A DNA stretch of 6,171 nucleotides, from the NCBI GenBank assembly GCA_003451715.1, contig DMJN01000079.1:1-6171 (forward strand), given 5' to 3'. This document shows, piece by piece, positions 1-5,212 of this stretch (its first letter is position 1; every line of letters starts with the position of its first letter). A program made the position numbers and the translations under genes. Source of the stretch: Gammaproteobacteria bacterium (GTDB lineage Bacteria; Pseudomonadota; Gammaproteobacteria; Pseudomonadales; Pseudohongiellaceae). The notes beneath the pieces are model-generated. The model was not told the DNA's origin. It did no database searches and was given only the letters and a program-made list of their open reading frames with translations.

Positions 1-122
1 ATAACGCCCTTCACCGCGCCCGTAGGCTGGCCACGGCTGGTTACCAGGGGTGGTAGCGCGTGAAAAGCCCGGAATAGATAGGAAGACCCATCGACCAGTA
101 CGAGTTCATTGGGTTCCGCCAC
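1..122 (-). CDS. polA: DNA polymerase I, N-terminal fragment (5'-3' exonuclease domain start)
   Basis: Only the first 40 codons are in the window; the gene continues past the left edge. The translation begins [20 protein letters not shown] and goes on through HALPPLVTS and [10 protein letters not shown]. This is the hallmark start of bacterial DNA polymerase I, whose E. coli version has [20 protein letters not shown] near its N-terminus. Asp11 of the VDGSS motif corresponds to the conserved acidic residue of the 5' nuclease active site, and the FRAFH segment is also family-conserved. By family, the full protein removes RNA primers and fills gaps in repair and Okazaki-fragment processing. The start is taken as GTG at 122-120 because AAGGA lies 10 bases upstream and homology begins directly after it. 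znuA lies upstream on the same strand, separated by a hairpin-rich element. The identification is firm; the exonuclease, proofreading and polymerase domains cannot be inspected here. Confidence 0.93.
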   Translation of the reverse strand, partial: MAEPNELVLVDGSSYLFRAFHALPPLVTSRGQPTGAVKGV

Positions 123-132
123 GGCTTCGAGT

Positions 133-137
133 TCCTT
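133..137 (-). promoter_or_regulatory. Shine-Dalgarno sequence of polA
   Basis: Read on the minus strand this is AAGGA, ending 10 bases before the GTG start of polA. It supports the GTG start, since no ATG lies in frame nearby. It sits just outside the left end of the 144-392 element, so an insertion there would leave polA translation intact but move it away from the znuA stop codon. Confidence 0.7.
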
Positions 138-143
138 AGTTAG
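136..143. repeat. Left direct repeat (TTAGTTAG), possible target-site duplication
   Basis: TTAGTTAG directly abuts the left terminal inverted repeat of the 144-392 element and matches CTAGTTAG at 393-400 at 7 of 8 bases; the 7-bp TAGTTAG is exact. Read on the minus strand it would supply the TAA stop of znuA if the element were absent. Confidence 0.5.
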
Positions 144-251
144 TCGAACCTGAAAAATGCATCTCGATACAGATTTCAAGCAATTAGCTTCAACCATTGC
201 AAATATTTCGACCTAAAAACTGCAGCTACATGCATTTTTCTGGTCGACTAA
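140..251. repeat. Long inverted repeat, arms 140-162 and 230-251
   Basis: The left arm is TTAGTCGA, then ACCT, then GAAAAATGCAT. The right arm is ATGCATTTTTC, then TGG, then TCGACTAA. The outer 8 and inner 11 bases pair perfectly, around a short 4-versus-3 base mismatch. The spacer of 67 bases holds only a weak 5-bp dyad (GCAAT at 180-184 with ATTGC at 196-200). The right arm is a third copy of the end sequence of the surrounding element, so this may be a shorter inner element of about 110 bp or an internal end left by a composite structure. Confidence 0.75.
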
Positions 252-271
252 GTTGCACATGGATGTGCAAC
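252..271. repeat. Perfect hairpin GTTGCACAT / ATGTGCAAC
   Basis: The 9-bp arms 252-260 and 263-271 are exact reverse complements separated by GG. As RNA it would probably fold as a 7-bp stem with a six-base loop. It is immediately followed by the next hairpin with no gap. Confidence 0.8.
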
Positions 272-292
272 CATTGCCCGTTAAGGGCAATG
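272..292. repeat. Perfect hairpin CATTGCCC / GGGCAATG
   Basis: The 8-bp arms 272-279 and 285-292 are exact reverse complements around the loop GTTAA. It directly abuts the preceding hairpin, so the two form a head-to-tail pair. No T-run follows on either strand, which argues against a standard rho-independent terminator. Confidence 0.8.
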
Positions 293-295
293 CGA

Positions 296-352
296 GTGTG
301 CCAAAAGCCAAAAGCAAGTAAAATCGCACTTTTACGCTAGCTTTTGGCACAC
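296..352. repeat. Long hairpin GTGTGCCAAAAGC / GCTTTTGGCACAC with inner stem
   Basis: The outer arms 296-308 and 340-352 are 13 bp and perfectly complementary. Inside them a second stem, GTAAAA at 318-323 and TTTTAC at 330-335, encloses the loop TCGCAC. The intervening AAAAGC at 310-315 repeats part of the outer arm, so a register-shifted pairing is also possible. Confidence 0.8.
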
Positions 353-355
353 GAC

Positions 356-389
356 ATCCTGAAAAAGTCAGGGATGACTTTTTCAGGAT
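356..389. repeat. Perfect 15-bp hairpin next to the znuA stop codon
   Basis: ATCCTGAAAAAGTCA at 356-370 and TGACTTTTTCAGGAT at 375-389 are exact reverse complements around a four-base loop, GGGA. The stem is only 3 bases from the znuA stop codon and would form in znuA mRNA, where it could protect the 3' end or slow transcription. A U-tract after the stem is lacking. Its right arm is part of the right terminal repeat of the larger element. Confidence 0.8.
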
Positions 390-392
390 CGA

Positions 393-400
393 CTAGTTAG
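393..400. repeat. Right direct repeat (CTAGTTAG), possible target-site duplication
   Basis: This is the partner of TTAGTTAG at 136-143. It contains the last sense codon and the TAG stop of znuA on the minus strand. The single mismatch between the copies changes the znuA stop from TAA (left copy) to TAG (this copy), leaving the protein unchanged. Confidence 0.5.
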
Positions 401-1274
401 GGCCTGTCTGGTAAACACAGCTGGCAATACCTTCTGCCACATTGCTTAGTAACTGCGCGTAACGGTCTACTTTTGCTATGGAGCCACTCAGCCGATTCCC
501 CAGCAAATCGATCGTTTCCATTTGTACGGCTCGACCTTCAAGCAGGGTGGGGACCAGTGATCGACTCGAGTCTGCCTCCATTAACAGGCAGTCCGGTTGC
601 AGTTCCTGAATGCTCGCGCGAAGTTCCAGAACCTGCCGCATGCTGGGCTGAATTTCGGGATTGTCCAATAACGCCAACCCATGACGGATACCATACTGAC
701 TCTCGAAGTACCGGTAGGCATCGTGGTAAACCAGATAATTACTGTTCACTGGCGCAGCAAACATGGCATCGATAGAGTCCCCTAGGGCTGCCATTTCGGA
801 CTCAAACCTGGCGAAGTTTTCTCGATAAGACGATGCGTTAGGCGGGTCCAGGTTACTGGCTCGGTCTGTAAATGCCTCCGCAATCAATACCGCATTCCTC
901 GAATCCAACCAGAGATGTGGATCCAGCTGATTATTATCGGAAGTGATTAATTGCAAACCTACAAGAGCGCTCACATTGAGCACCTCTCCCCGCTCAGCTC
1001 TTCTCGAAAACACATCGGCCAGAAACACTTCGAAGTCGGGGCCAATCCAGACGAGTAAATCAGCCCCTGCCAGGCTGGTTCGGTCGGAAGGAGAAATACT
1101 GTACTGATGGGGAGAATCATTCTGATCGATTACGGCTGTGACCGTGCCGTTATTATCAACAATCGCTTCGATAATAAATTGCAGCGGTCGAACAGTAGTC
1201 GCAACGTCGACGTCAGCCGCGGCGTACCCGGATATGAGAAGAGCAATTAAGAGACTGCTTACAAATTTATACAT
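393..1274 (-). CDS. znuA: Zinc ABC transporter, periplasmic zinc-binding protein ZnuA
   Basis: This 293-residue protein binds Zn2+ in the periplasm and hands it to the ZnuB permease. Residues 1-20 (MYKFVSSLLIALLISGYAAA) form a signal peptide with a likely cleavage after the AAA. The three metal-ligand histidines of the cluster A-I family are all seen: His56 in SPHQYSISPSD, His120 in DPHLWL and His184 in YHDAYRYFE. Cys229 (PDCLLMEAD) and Cys286 (IASCV) match the disulfide pair of E. coli ZnuA. The His/Asp-rich loop found before the second histidine in many ZnuA proteins is missing; only a short SDNNQL segment is there. The frame stays open to 1349, but ATG at 1274-1272 is chosen because it starts the signal peptide and the longer form would include the Zur box. 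No good Shine-Dalgarno precedes it. It is divergent from znuCB. Confidence 0.93.
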   Translation of the reverse strand: MYKFVSSLLIALLISGYAAADVDVATTVRPLQFIIEAIVDNNGTVTAVIDQNDSPHQYSISPSDRTSLAGADLLVWIGPDFEVFLADVFSRRAERGEVLNVSALVGLQLITSDNNQLDPHLWLDSRNAVLIAEAFTDRASNLDPPNASSYRENFARFESEMAALGDSIDAMFAAPVNSNYLVYHDAYRYFESQYGIRHGLALLDNPEIQPSMRQVLELRASIQELQPDCLLMEADSSRSLVPTLLEGRAVQMETIDLLGNRLSGSIAKVDRYAQLLSNVAEGIASCVYQTGPN

Positions 1275-1302
1275 GGCACAGCGCGGGGAGTTGGGCCTGA
1301 CA

Positions 1303-1325
1303 TCGGTGTTATGATATACCATTGT
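1303..1325. promoter_or_regulatory. Zur box in the znuA-znuCB divergent region
   Basis: TGTTATGATATACCATT at 1307-1323 matches the palindromic core of the gammaproteobacterial Zur operator (TGTTATANTATAACATT) at 14 of 16 fixed positions; the outermost flanks match poorly. It is centred about 40 bp upstream of the znuA start and about 107 bp upstream of the znuC start. It also contains -10-like hexamers on both strands (TATGAT at 1310-1315 on plus; TATCAT on minus at 1316-1311), though no convincing -35 was found. Zinc-loaded Zur bound here would be placed to repress both directions. The zur gene itself is not in the window. Confidence 0.82.
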
Positions 1326-1420
1326 CCCCGTTGCTCCTACGTGGGCCACTGCATTGCTCTTCGTCAGCCCTTTAATCCCTCAGGCCGGCTAGTAGCCAGA
1401 AACAGAAACTGGATATAGAT

Positions 1421-2188
1421 ATGGGCTCTTCGAGTCAGAATCAGGATGCACTAATAGTGGCCAGCAAGGTCACAAAATCCTTCGGAGACCGAAATATCCT
1501 GCATGATATTGAGCTTTCTATTCACCAGGGACAGGTTGTTACATTGATTGGTCCTAATGGTGCAGGAAAAACTACCCTGGTAAGAATTCTGCTGGGTCTG
1601 CTGACGGCAGATAGCGGTTCGGTTGCTCACCAGGAGGGATTACGCATCGGCTATATGCCTCAACGCGTCAGCATTGAGCATACGCTGCCCATTACCGTGC
1701 GGCGCTTCCTGCAATTGGCAAATCCCCATCAGCCTGCGCAGATCGACGAAACACTGCAGAGCCTGAATATCGTTGGGTTGCAACATCAGCAACTGGTTGA
1801 CATCTCAGGTGGCGAGCTGCAGCGGGTACTCCTGGCCAGAGCCTTGTTGCGTAAGCCACACTTACTAGTTCTGGACGAACCGGCACAGGGTGTGGATTTG
1901 GCAGGGCAGGCTGAGCTATACCAACGGATCGGCGACATACGTTCCGAGCGCGGCTGCGGGATCTTAATGATCTCCCATGACCTGCATCTGGTCATGGCCG
2001 CAACGGACGAAGTCGTCTGCCTGAATCGCCACGTGTGCTGCCATGGAAAGCCAGAACAGGTGAGCAACGACCCCGCATTTCTGGACCTGTTTGGCGACAA
2101 GGTGTCGCCTTCTCTGGCTGTCTACACACACCGTCACAATCATGAGCATGATCTAACTGGTGATGTAAAGGAATCCGGCCTTGATTGA
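1421..2188 (+). CDS. znuC: Zinc ABC transporter, ATP-binding protein ZnuC
   Basis: This 255-residue cytoplasmic ATPase powers zinc import through ZnuB. The motifs are in the normal order: Walker A GPNGAGKT at 44-51, Q-loop Gln81 in YMPQRVS, signature SGGELQR starting at Ser129, Walker B LLVLDEP at 148-154 with catalytic Glu153, and the H-loop His186 in SHD. The C-terminal tail carries THRHNHEHDL (His237, 239, 241 and 243). E. coli ZnuC has a similar His-rich tail, which favours zinc over manganese or iron relatives of this ATPase family. The ATG at 1421 has only a weak purine patch upstream, so translation may be modest. A roughly 100-base leader would follow if transcription begins at the Zur box. 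Its last 8 bases overlap znuB, so the two are probably translated together. Confidence 0.93.
   Translation: MGSSSQNQDALIVASKVTKSFGDRNILHDIELSIHQGQVVTLIGPNGAGKTTLVRILLGLLTADSGSVAHQEGLRIGYMPQRVSIEHTLPITVRRFLQLANPHQPAQIDETLQSLNIVGLQHQQLVDISGGELQRVLLARALLRKPHLLVLDEPAQGVDLAGQAELYQRIGDIRSERGCGILMISHDLHLVMAATDEVVCLNRHVCCHGKPEQVSNDPAFLDLFGDKVSPSLAVYTHRHNHEHDLTGDVKESGLD
2167..2172 (+). promoter_or_regulatory. Shine-Dalgarno sequence deciding the znuB TTG start
   Basis: AAAGGA ends 8 bases before TTG at 2181. It lies inside the znuC coding sequence and supports the rare TTG start for znuB, since no ATG lies nearby in that frame. Confidence 0.7.
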
Positions 2189-2999
2189 TTCCTTCGCCCA
2201 ACTATTATCTGCAGACTTCTTCCTGCTTGCCTTGCTGGCTGGGCTAAGCCTTGCCCTGGTAGCCGGCCCTCTCGGCTCATTTATTGTATGGCGCCGCATG
2301 TCCTATTTTGGCGATACCCTGGCACATTCGGCCTTGCTGGGTATTGCGATTGGCTTGATTACCGATAGCAGTCCTCAGTTAAGCATAATTGTTAGTTGTC
2401 TGCTGCTCGCCGCTCTACTGGCAGTTCTCGACAGAAAACCCTCTATCTCTACCGATACACTGCTGGGAATACTCGCCCACAGCACCCTGGCAATAGGGGT
2501 TGTAGTGCTCGCTCTCACGGAATCTATCAGGGTCAATCTGGAGGCCTATTTGTTTGGTGCGTTGCTGACTATCAATGCTACGGATCTGGCTTGGGTGGTA
2601 GGGGTAGTGATCTTGGTGGGATTCACTCTTCACCGATTCTGGAACGACCTGTTATCGACCACCGTACATGCCGAGATTGCCAGGATTGAAGGAGTTAATG
2701 TCGATCGGCTCAACCTGATTTTGATTCTGCTGATTGCGCTGACGATTGCCGTCTCAATGAAAATTGTGGGTGTGCTACTGATTACCTCGCTGCTCATCAT
2801 CCCGCCGGCCGCAGCGCGACGACTGGCTGATACCCCAGAAAGAATGGCATTGCTGGCGAGCCTGATCGGGGCTGCATCGATCCTGATTGGATTGATTGGC
2901 GCTTTCTATCTTGATGCCCCGGTTGGACCGACTATCGTGGTCTGCGCAACCCTGGTGTTTCTAGCCATTTTTTTCGCACCAGTTGGACAGAAAGACTAA
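2181..2999 (+). CDS. znuB: Zinc ABC transporter, permease ZnuB
   Basis: This 272-residue inner-membrane protein of the ABC-3 permease family forms the channel for Zn2+. It is hydrophobic throughout, with long apolar stretches near residues 12-38, 48-61, 67-83, 98-112, 134-151, 178-208 and 224-267. Conserved family landmarks are RRMSYFGDTLAHSALLG (38-54), EAYLFG (121-126), KIVGVLLITSLLIIPPAAAR (194-213) and DAPVGPTIV (245-253). Translation starts at TTG, 8 bases before the end of znuC, with a good ribosome site, which points to coupling and equal subunit ratios. The gene ends by running into sco from the opposite strand: the TAA here (2997-2999) and the TAG of sco (2996-2998) share bases, so no separate terminator fits between them. 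Length is normal for the family. Confidence 0.93.
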   Translation: MIDSFAQLLSADFFLLALLAGLSLALVAGPLGSFIVWRRMSYFGDTLAHSALLGIAIGLITDSSPQLSIIVSCLLLAALLAVLDRKPSISTDTLLGILAHSTLAIGVVVLALTESIRVNLEAYLFGALLTINATDLAWVVGVVILVGFTLHRFWNDLLSTTVHAEIARIEGVNVDRLNLILILLIALTIAVSMKIVGVLLITSLLIIPPAAARRLADTPERMALLASLIGAASILIGLIGAFYLDAPVGPTIVVCATLVFLAIFFAPVGQKD

Positions 3000-3673
3000 G
3001 CCCCCCAATTACTCAGAAGCTGCAGGTATGCCGCCAATAAATCACGATCACGATGGGGAAGTCGTAGCACGGCGTAGAGTTCTCCATCGGGATTGATTAC
3101 AGAGATGTGGCCACTGTGCTCGATAGTATACTCCTGCTCGGCTGATTCTATGCCATCATGGGAGACCGCTTCTGCTAATGCTTCATGATGGACATACAGC
3201 TGGGCCGCCAGTGCTGACAAGCTTTGTGCATCTCCACTTAGACCGATGAATTCATCATTAAATGAGTTGATATAGCGGGCCATAATCGCCGGCGTGTCTC
3301 GCTGTGGGTCAACAGTAACCAGCACAATCTGTGGCAATGGAGCAGTTTTTACCTGCTTCAATGATTGATAGAACGGCTTCAGTTCCATCATGGTTAGTGG
3401 GCAAATGTCAGGACAGGAAGTAAAACCGAAGAACAGCAGCGACCAGCGGCCTCGCAGTCTGTCGGAGGAGAAGATGCTGCCATGGTGATCCACCAGCTCG
3501 AAACGGTCCAGTGGCATGGATTGTTGATAGATAGTGGCGCCCAGATCCCGCAGCTCACCAAGCTGTTGCCGATTGGACTGGGCCGTAAGCAATGAAACAA
3601 AGAAGACTACTAACGCCAGGTCGATGATCGCGAAAGCGAGCAGACCTAGTTTGATGTTGCGGGTGAGTTTCAC
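2996..3673 (-). CDS. SCO1/SenC-family copper chaperone for cytochrome oxidase
   Basis: This membrane-anchored thioredoxin-fold protein, 225 residues from the chosen start, belongs to the Sco family, which delivers copper to, or reduces, the CuA site of oxidase subunit II. A single membrane helix (about residues 8-30) places the rest in the periplasm. The copper ligands are visible: Cys87 and Cys91 in TSCPDICPLTM (CxxxC) and His186 in IEHSGHISVINPDG. VDPQRDTP (121-128) is also typical. The start is GTG at 3673-3671, one base after the ctaB stop; a TTG at 3709 would add 12 residues overlapping ctaB and resembles no Sco N-terminus. The close spacing means ctaB and sco form one operon. A CoxB with an intact CuA site, the expected client, is encoded in the same window. 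Confidence in the family is high; the exact start is less sure. Confidence 0.91.
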   Translation of the reverse strand: MKLTRNIKLGLLAFAIIDLALVVFFVSLLTAQSNRQQLGELRDLGATIYQQSMPLDRFELVDHHGSIFSSDRLRGRWSLLFFGFTSCPDICPLTMMELKPFYQSLKQVKTAPLPQIVLVTVDPQRDTPAIMARYINSFNDEFIGLSGDAQSLSALAAQLYVHHEALAEAVSHDGIESAEQEYTIEHSGHISVINPDGELYAVLRLPHRDRDLLAAYLQLLSNWGA

Positions 3674-3674
3674 C

Positions 3675-4559
3675 TTAGAACAGGTAGTGATCGACCACCA
3701 GGGCGACAAACAAGAGTGCCAGATACACGATCGAATACCGAAAGGTATCCATCGCAGTGGCGGGCTTGGGTTTAAACATCAACAAACTTGACCAGACCAG
3801 GAATCCCAGACCCAGAGCAACGGCTGCAACCAGATACAGCGGCCCACTCATGCCAGAGAAAAATGGAAAGACACTGACAATCGACAGGATTGCCGTGTAG
3901 ACGATGATATGCACCTTGGTGACAAATTCACCATGGGTGACGGGTAGCATGGGAACGCCACTCTTGGCGTATTCTTCCTTGCGATGGATGGCCAGCGCCC
4001 AGAAATGAGGCGGTGTCCAGGCGAAGATAATCAATACCAGGATCAGTGCATCCGGTTCAATGGAACCGGTGACTGCAGACCAGCCCAACAGTGGAGGCAT
4101 GGCTCCGGAAAGCCCGCCTATTACTATGTTCTGAGGCGTGGCATGCTTCAGATACCCAGTGTAGATAAAGGCGTAGCCTACGAAGGATGCCAGGGTCAGC
4201 CAGGCACTCAAGGGGTTTACCCAGAACAACAGAATCGCCATTCCAGTGACGCCAATGGCTATTGCGAAAACAAGTGTCTGCTTCGCATCTACCCGCCCCT
4301 GAGGCAGAGGCCGATTGTGAGTCCGCTTCATCAAAATGTCGATCTTGCGATCGATCAGATGATTAACAACAGCGCCGGAAGCGGCCACCAGGGCTATACC
4401 AAGGTTTCCCAGAATCAGGATATTGAGTGGAACCATGCCTGGGACAGCGAGAAACATGCCCACCAGCGACGTCAGGATCATTAACATAACCACACGAGGC
4501 TTGCACATCTCATAGAAGTCACGCCAAGTTGCAGCTGGATTAGAGGTTAGTTCCGTCAC
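3675..4559 (-). CDS. ctaB: Protoheme IX farnesyltransferase (heme O synthase)
   Basis: This 294-residue polytopic membrane enzyme of the UbiA prenyltransferase superfamily transfers a farnesyl group to heme B, giving heme O for heme-copper oxidases. The prenyl-diphosphate/Mg2+ motif is NHLIDRKID with Asn66, Asp70 and Asp74, followed by the family-typical KRTHNRPLP. Further signatures are YTGYLKHATPQNIVIGG (133-149), GAMPPLLGW (152-160), WTPPHFWALAIHRKEEY (181-197) and GVPMLPVTHG (201-210). Hydrophobic segments cover most of the rest, as expected for about nine helices. The start is GTG at 4559-4557 with only a weak AAGTAGG nearby, which is rather close. The name cyoE is equally used; ctaB is preferred because the neighbours are sco and an aa3/caa3-type coxB rather than quinol-oxidase genes. 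ctaA, which would turn heme O into heme A, is not in the window. Confidence 0.95.
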   Translation of the reverse strand: MTELTSNPAATWRDFYEMCKPRVVMLMILTSLVGMFLAVPGMVPLNILILGNLGIALVAASGAVVNHLIDRKIDILMKRTHNRPLPQGRVDAKQTLVFAIAIGVTGMAILLFWVNPLSAWLTLASFVGYAFIYTGYLKHATPQNIVIGGLSGAMPPLLGWSAVTGSIEPDALILVLIIFAWTPPHFWALAIHRKEEYAKSGVPMLPVTHGEFVTKVHIIVYTAILSIVSVFPFFSGMSGPLYLVAAVALGLGFLVWSSLLMFKPKPATAMDTFRYSIVYLALLFVALVVDHYLF

Positions 4560-4601
4560 GGGCCTACTTAATACGAATCAGAATCTTGTGGAGCTGGTGT
4601 T

Positions 4602-4616
4602 CAGGTGGTACACCTG
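4602..4616. repeat. Perfect dyad CAGGTG-GTA-CACCTG upstream of ctaB
   Basis: Two 6-bp arms separated by GTA, 43 bases upstream of the ctaB start. Its size and place suit a transcription-factor operator or a 5'-leader hairpin for ctaB-sco. No specific regulator can be named from it. Confidence 0.5.
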
Positions 4617-4617
4617 T

Positions 4618-4650
4618 CTCAAAACTCATCGCTATCAATCCAATTTTGAG
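4618..4650. repeat. Spaced inverted repeat CTCAAAA / TTTTGAG
   Basis: Seven-base arms at 4618-4624 and 4644-4650 are exact reverse complements with a 19-base spacer. A related short palindrome, CTCAAGTTGAG, occurs at 4682-4692. The half-site-like element CTCAA/TTGAG thus appears four times within 75 bases. Confidence 0.4.
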
Positions 4651-4710
4651 CGCCAGCATTCAACCATGTTTTACCTGGATTCTCAAGTTGAGGCTCCGGA
4701 AATTGATATG

Positions 4711-4757
4711 CCACCACTCAAAGCCTGATGCAATTCCATAGGAATTATGAGTGGTTG
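4711..4757. repeat. Nested inverted repeat CCACCACTCA / TGAGTGGTTG enclosing AATTCC-ATA-GGAATT
   Basis: The outer arms 4711-4720 and 4748-4757 match at 9 of 10 positions. Inside them AATTCC (4732-4737) and GGAATT (4741-4746) are a perfect dyad around ATA. The inner and outer stems are separated by 11 bases on one side and 1 on the other, so an RNA hairpin would carry a large bulge. Confidence 0.55.
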
Positions 4758-4786
4758 TTAATGAATTGTGGACACAACATTTAACA
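4756..4786. repeat. Inverted repeat TGTTAATG / CATTTAACA around TTGTG-GA-CACAA
   Basis: The outer arms 4756-4763 and 4778-4786 pair with a single bulged T. The centre, TTGTG (4766-4770) and CACAA (4773-4777), is a perfect dyad around GA. It overlaps the right arm of the preceding nested repeat by two bases, so the two structures would compete slightly. Confidence 0.45.
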
Positions 4787-4804
4787 GTGACACGAGGCTG
4801 TTAA

Positions 4805-4840
4805 GAAATCCTCGGATTGGTGCGGAATTGGTAGGATTTC
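4805..4840. repeat. Inverted repeat GAAATCCT / AGGATTTC
   Basis: Perfect 8-bp arms at 4805-4812 and 4833-4840 with a 20-base spacer. It is the last of the dyads in this part of the intergenic region. Confidence 0.45.
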
Positions 4841-4891
4841 GGGTTCAGAACAGCTTGCGGAGAATGGTGTTTTTCTATAGGATTCCGTTAC

Positions 4892-4909
4892 GCGAGAGGT
4901 GCGAGAGGT
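4892..4909 (+). repeat. Tandem duplication of GCGAGAGGT
   Basis: Two exact 9-bp copies stand head to tail at 4892-4900 and 4901-4909, followed by a further partial GTGCG. Such a short duplication may be replication slippage or a paired binding site; nothing decides between them. Confidence 0.7.
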
Positions 4910-5152
4910 GTGCGAAAAATCTTCTAGTTCTTGTAATGTTTGACGAAATAGAAAAGTGGTAAAGCAAGAGAAGTAGAAGAGGCGTTAATGCCCCCGCCCA
5001 GAATGACATAATTATAAGGGATATCGCTGGAAAGCAACAAAAAGTTGAGTGGCACAAATAAAGCTCACACCCCTGCGCGTGCAGCTGTTTCTGTTACACC
5101 GGCCCGGATCCCTGGGACGAAATGGGTACATTAGGACGAATTCTCTTCAACT

Positions 5153-5182
5153 CGGTAGGATGACTTCGTAGTCTTCCTGCCG
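5153..5182 (+). repeat. Strong hairpin in the coxB 5' leader region
   Basis: CGGTAGGA (5153-5160) pairs with TCCTGCCG (5175-5182) with one G-T wobble. Then comes a T-T mismatch, and GACT (5162-5165) pairs with AGTC (5170-5173) around the loop TCGT. This is a 12-bp stem ending 40 bases before the coxB start. There is no T-run after it, so it is more likely a leader structure or mRNA stabiliser than a terminator. Whether it is transcribed depends on where the coxB promoter lies. Confidence 0.6.
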
Positions 5183-5205
5183 ATTTGAGTACGTTTGTAA
5201 TTTAT

Positions 5206-5212
5206 AAAAGGA
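5206..5212 (+). promoter_or_regulatory. Shine-Dalgarno sequence of coxB
   Basis: AAAAGGA ends 10 bases before ATG at 5223. It supports that start, which is also the first Met before the conserved N-terminal hydrophobic segment. Confidence 0.65.

Larger units (their letters stand above)
144..392. mobile_element. Putative MITE-like hairpin-rich non-coding element between znuA and polA
   Basis: This stretch has no convincing ORF and is made almost wholly of inverted repeats. Its ends are inverted copies: TCGAACCTGAAAAA at 144-157 and, read on the minus strand from 392, TCGATCCTGAAAAA, matching at 13 of 14 positions. Each end is flanked by an 8-bp direct repeat, TTAGTTAG at 136-143 and CTAGTTAG at 393-400 (7 of 8). 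Removing 144-392 and one repeat gives a junction in which znuA ends with TAA overlapping the polA AAGGA. These are the marks of a small non-autonomous transposable element or REP/ERIC-like repeat with a target duplication. No transposase is present, so mobilisation would have to be in trans. The alternative is a native cluster of transcription terminators or a structured RNA. The repeats are directly visible; that the unit is mobile is inference. Confidence 0.6.

Noticed and set aside
252..389. CRISPR array or tandem rho-independent terminators
   Set aside because: The stems differ in sequence and are not spaced direct repeats, so it is not CRISPR. None is followed by a proper T-run, so classic terminators are not supported.
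473..775. 100-codon open frame on the plus strand
   Set aside because: It is antisense to znuA, with no recognisable domain and no ribosome site of note.
1275..1349. 25-residue N-terminal extension of znuA
   Set aside because: The frame is open, but the extension would hide the signal peptide inside the protein and run through the Zur box; it resembles no ZnuA.
3674..3709. Upstream TTG start for sco
   Set aside because: It would overlap ctaB by 35 bases and add residues unlike Sco N-termini; GTG at 3673 directly after the ctaB stop is simpler.
3984..4484. 166-codon open frame on the plus strand
   Set aside because: It is fully antisense to ctaB, which has all its family motifs; the translation has no recognisable domain.
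4768..4962. 64-codon open frame, plus strand, in the ctaB-coxB spacer
   Set aside because: It starts at GTG inside a dyad without a ribosome site, runs through a tandem duplication and resembles no known protein.
4875..5057. 60-codon minus-strand frame with a hydrophobic stretch
   Set aside because: The start is TTG and neither it nor the internal ATG at 5009 has a Shine-Dalgarno; the leucine run could arise from the local purine-rich plus strand.
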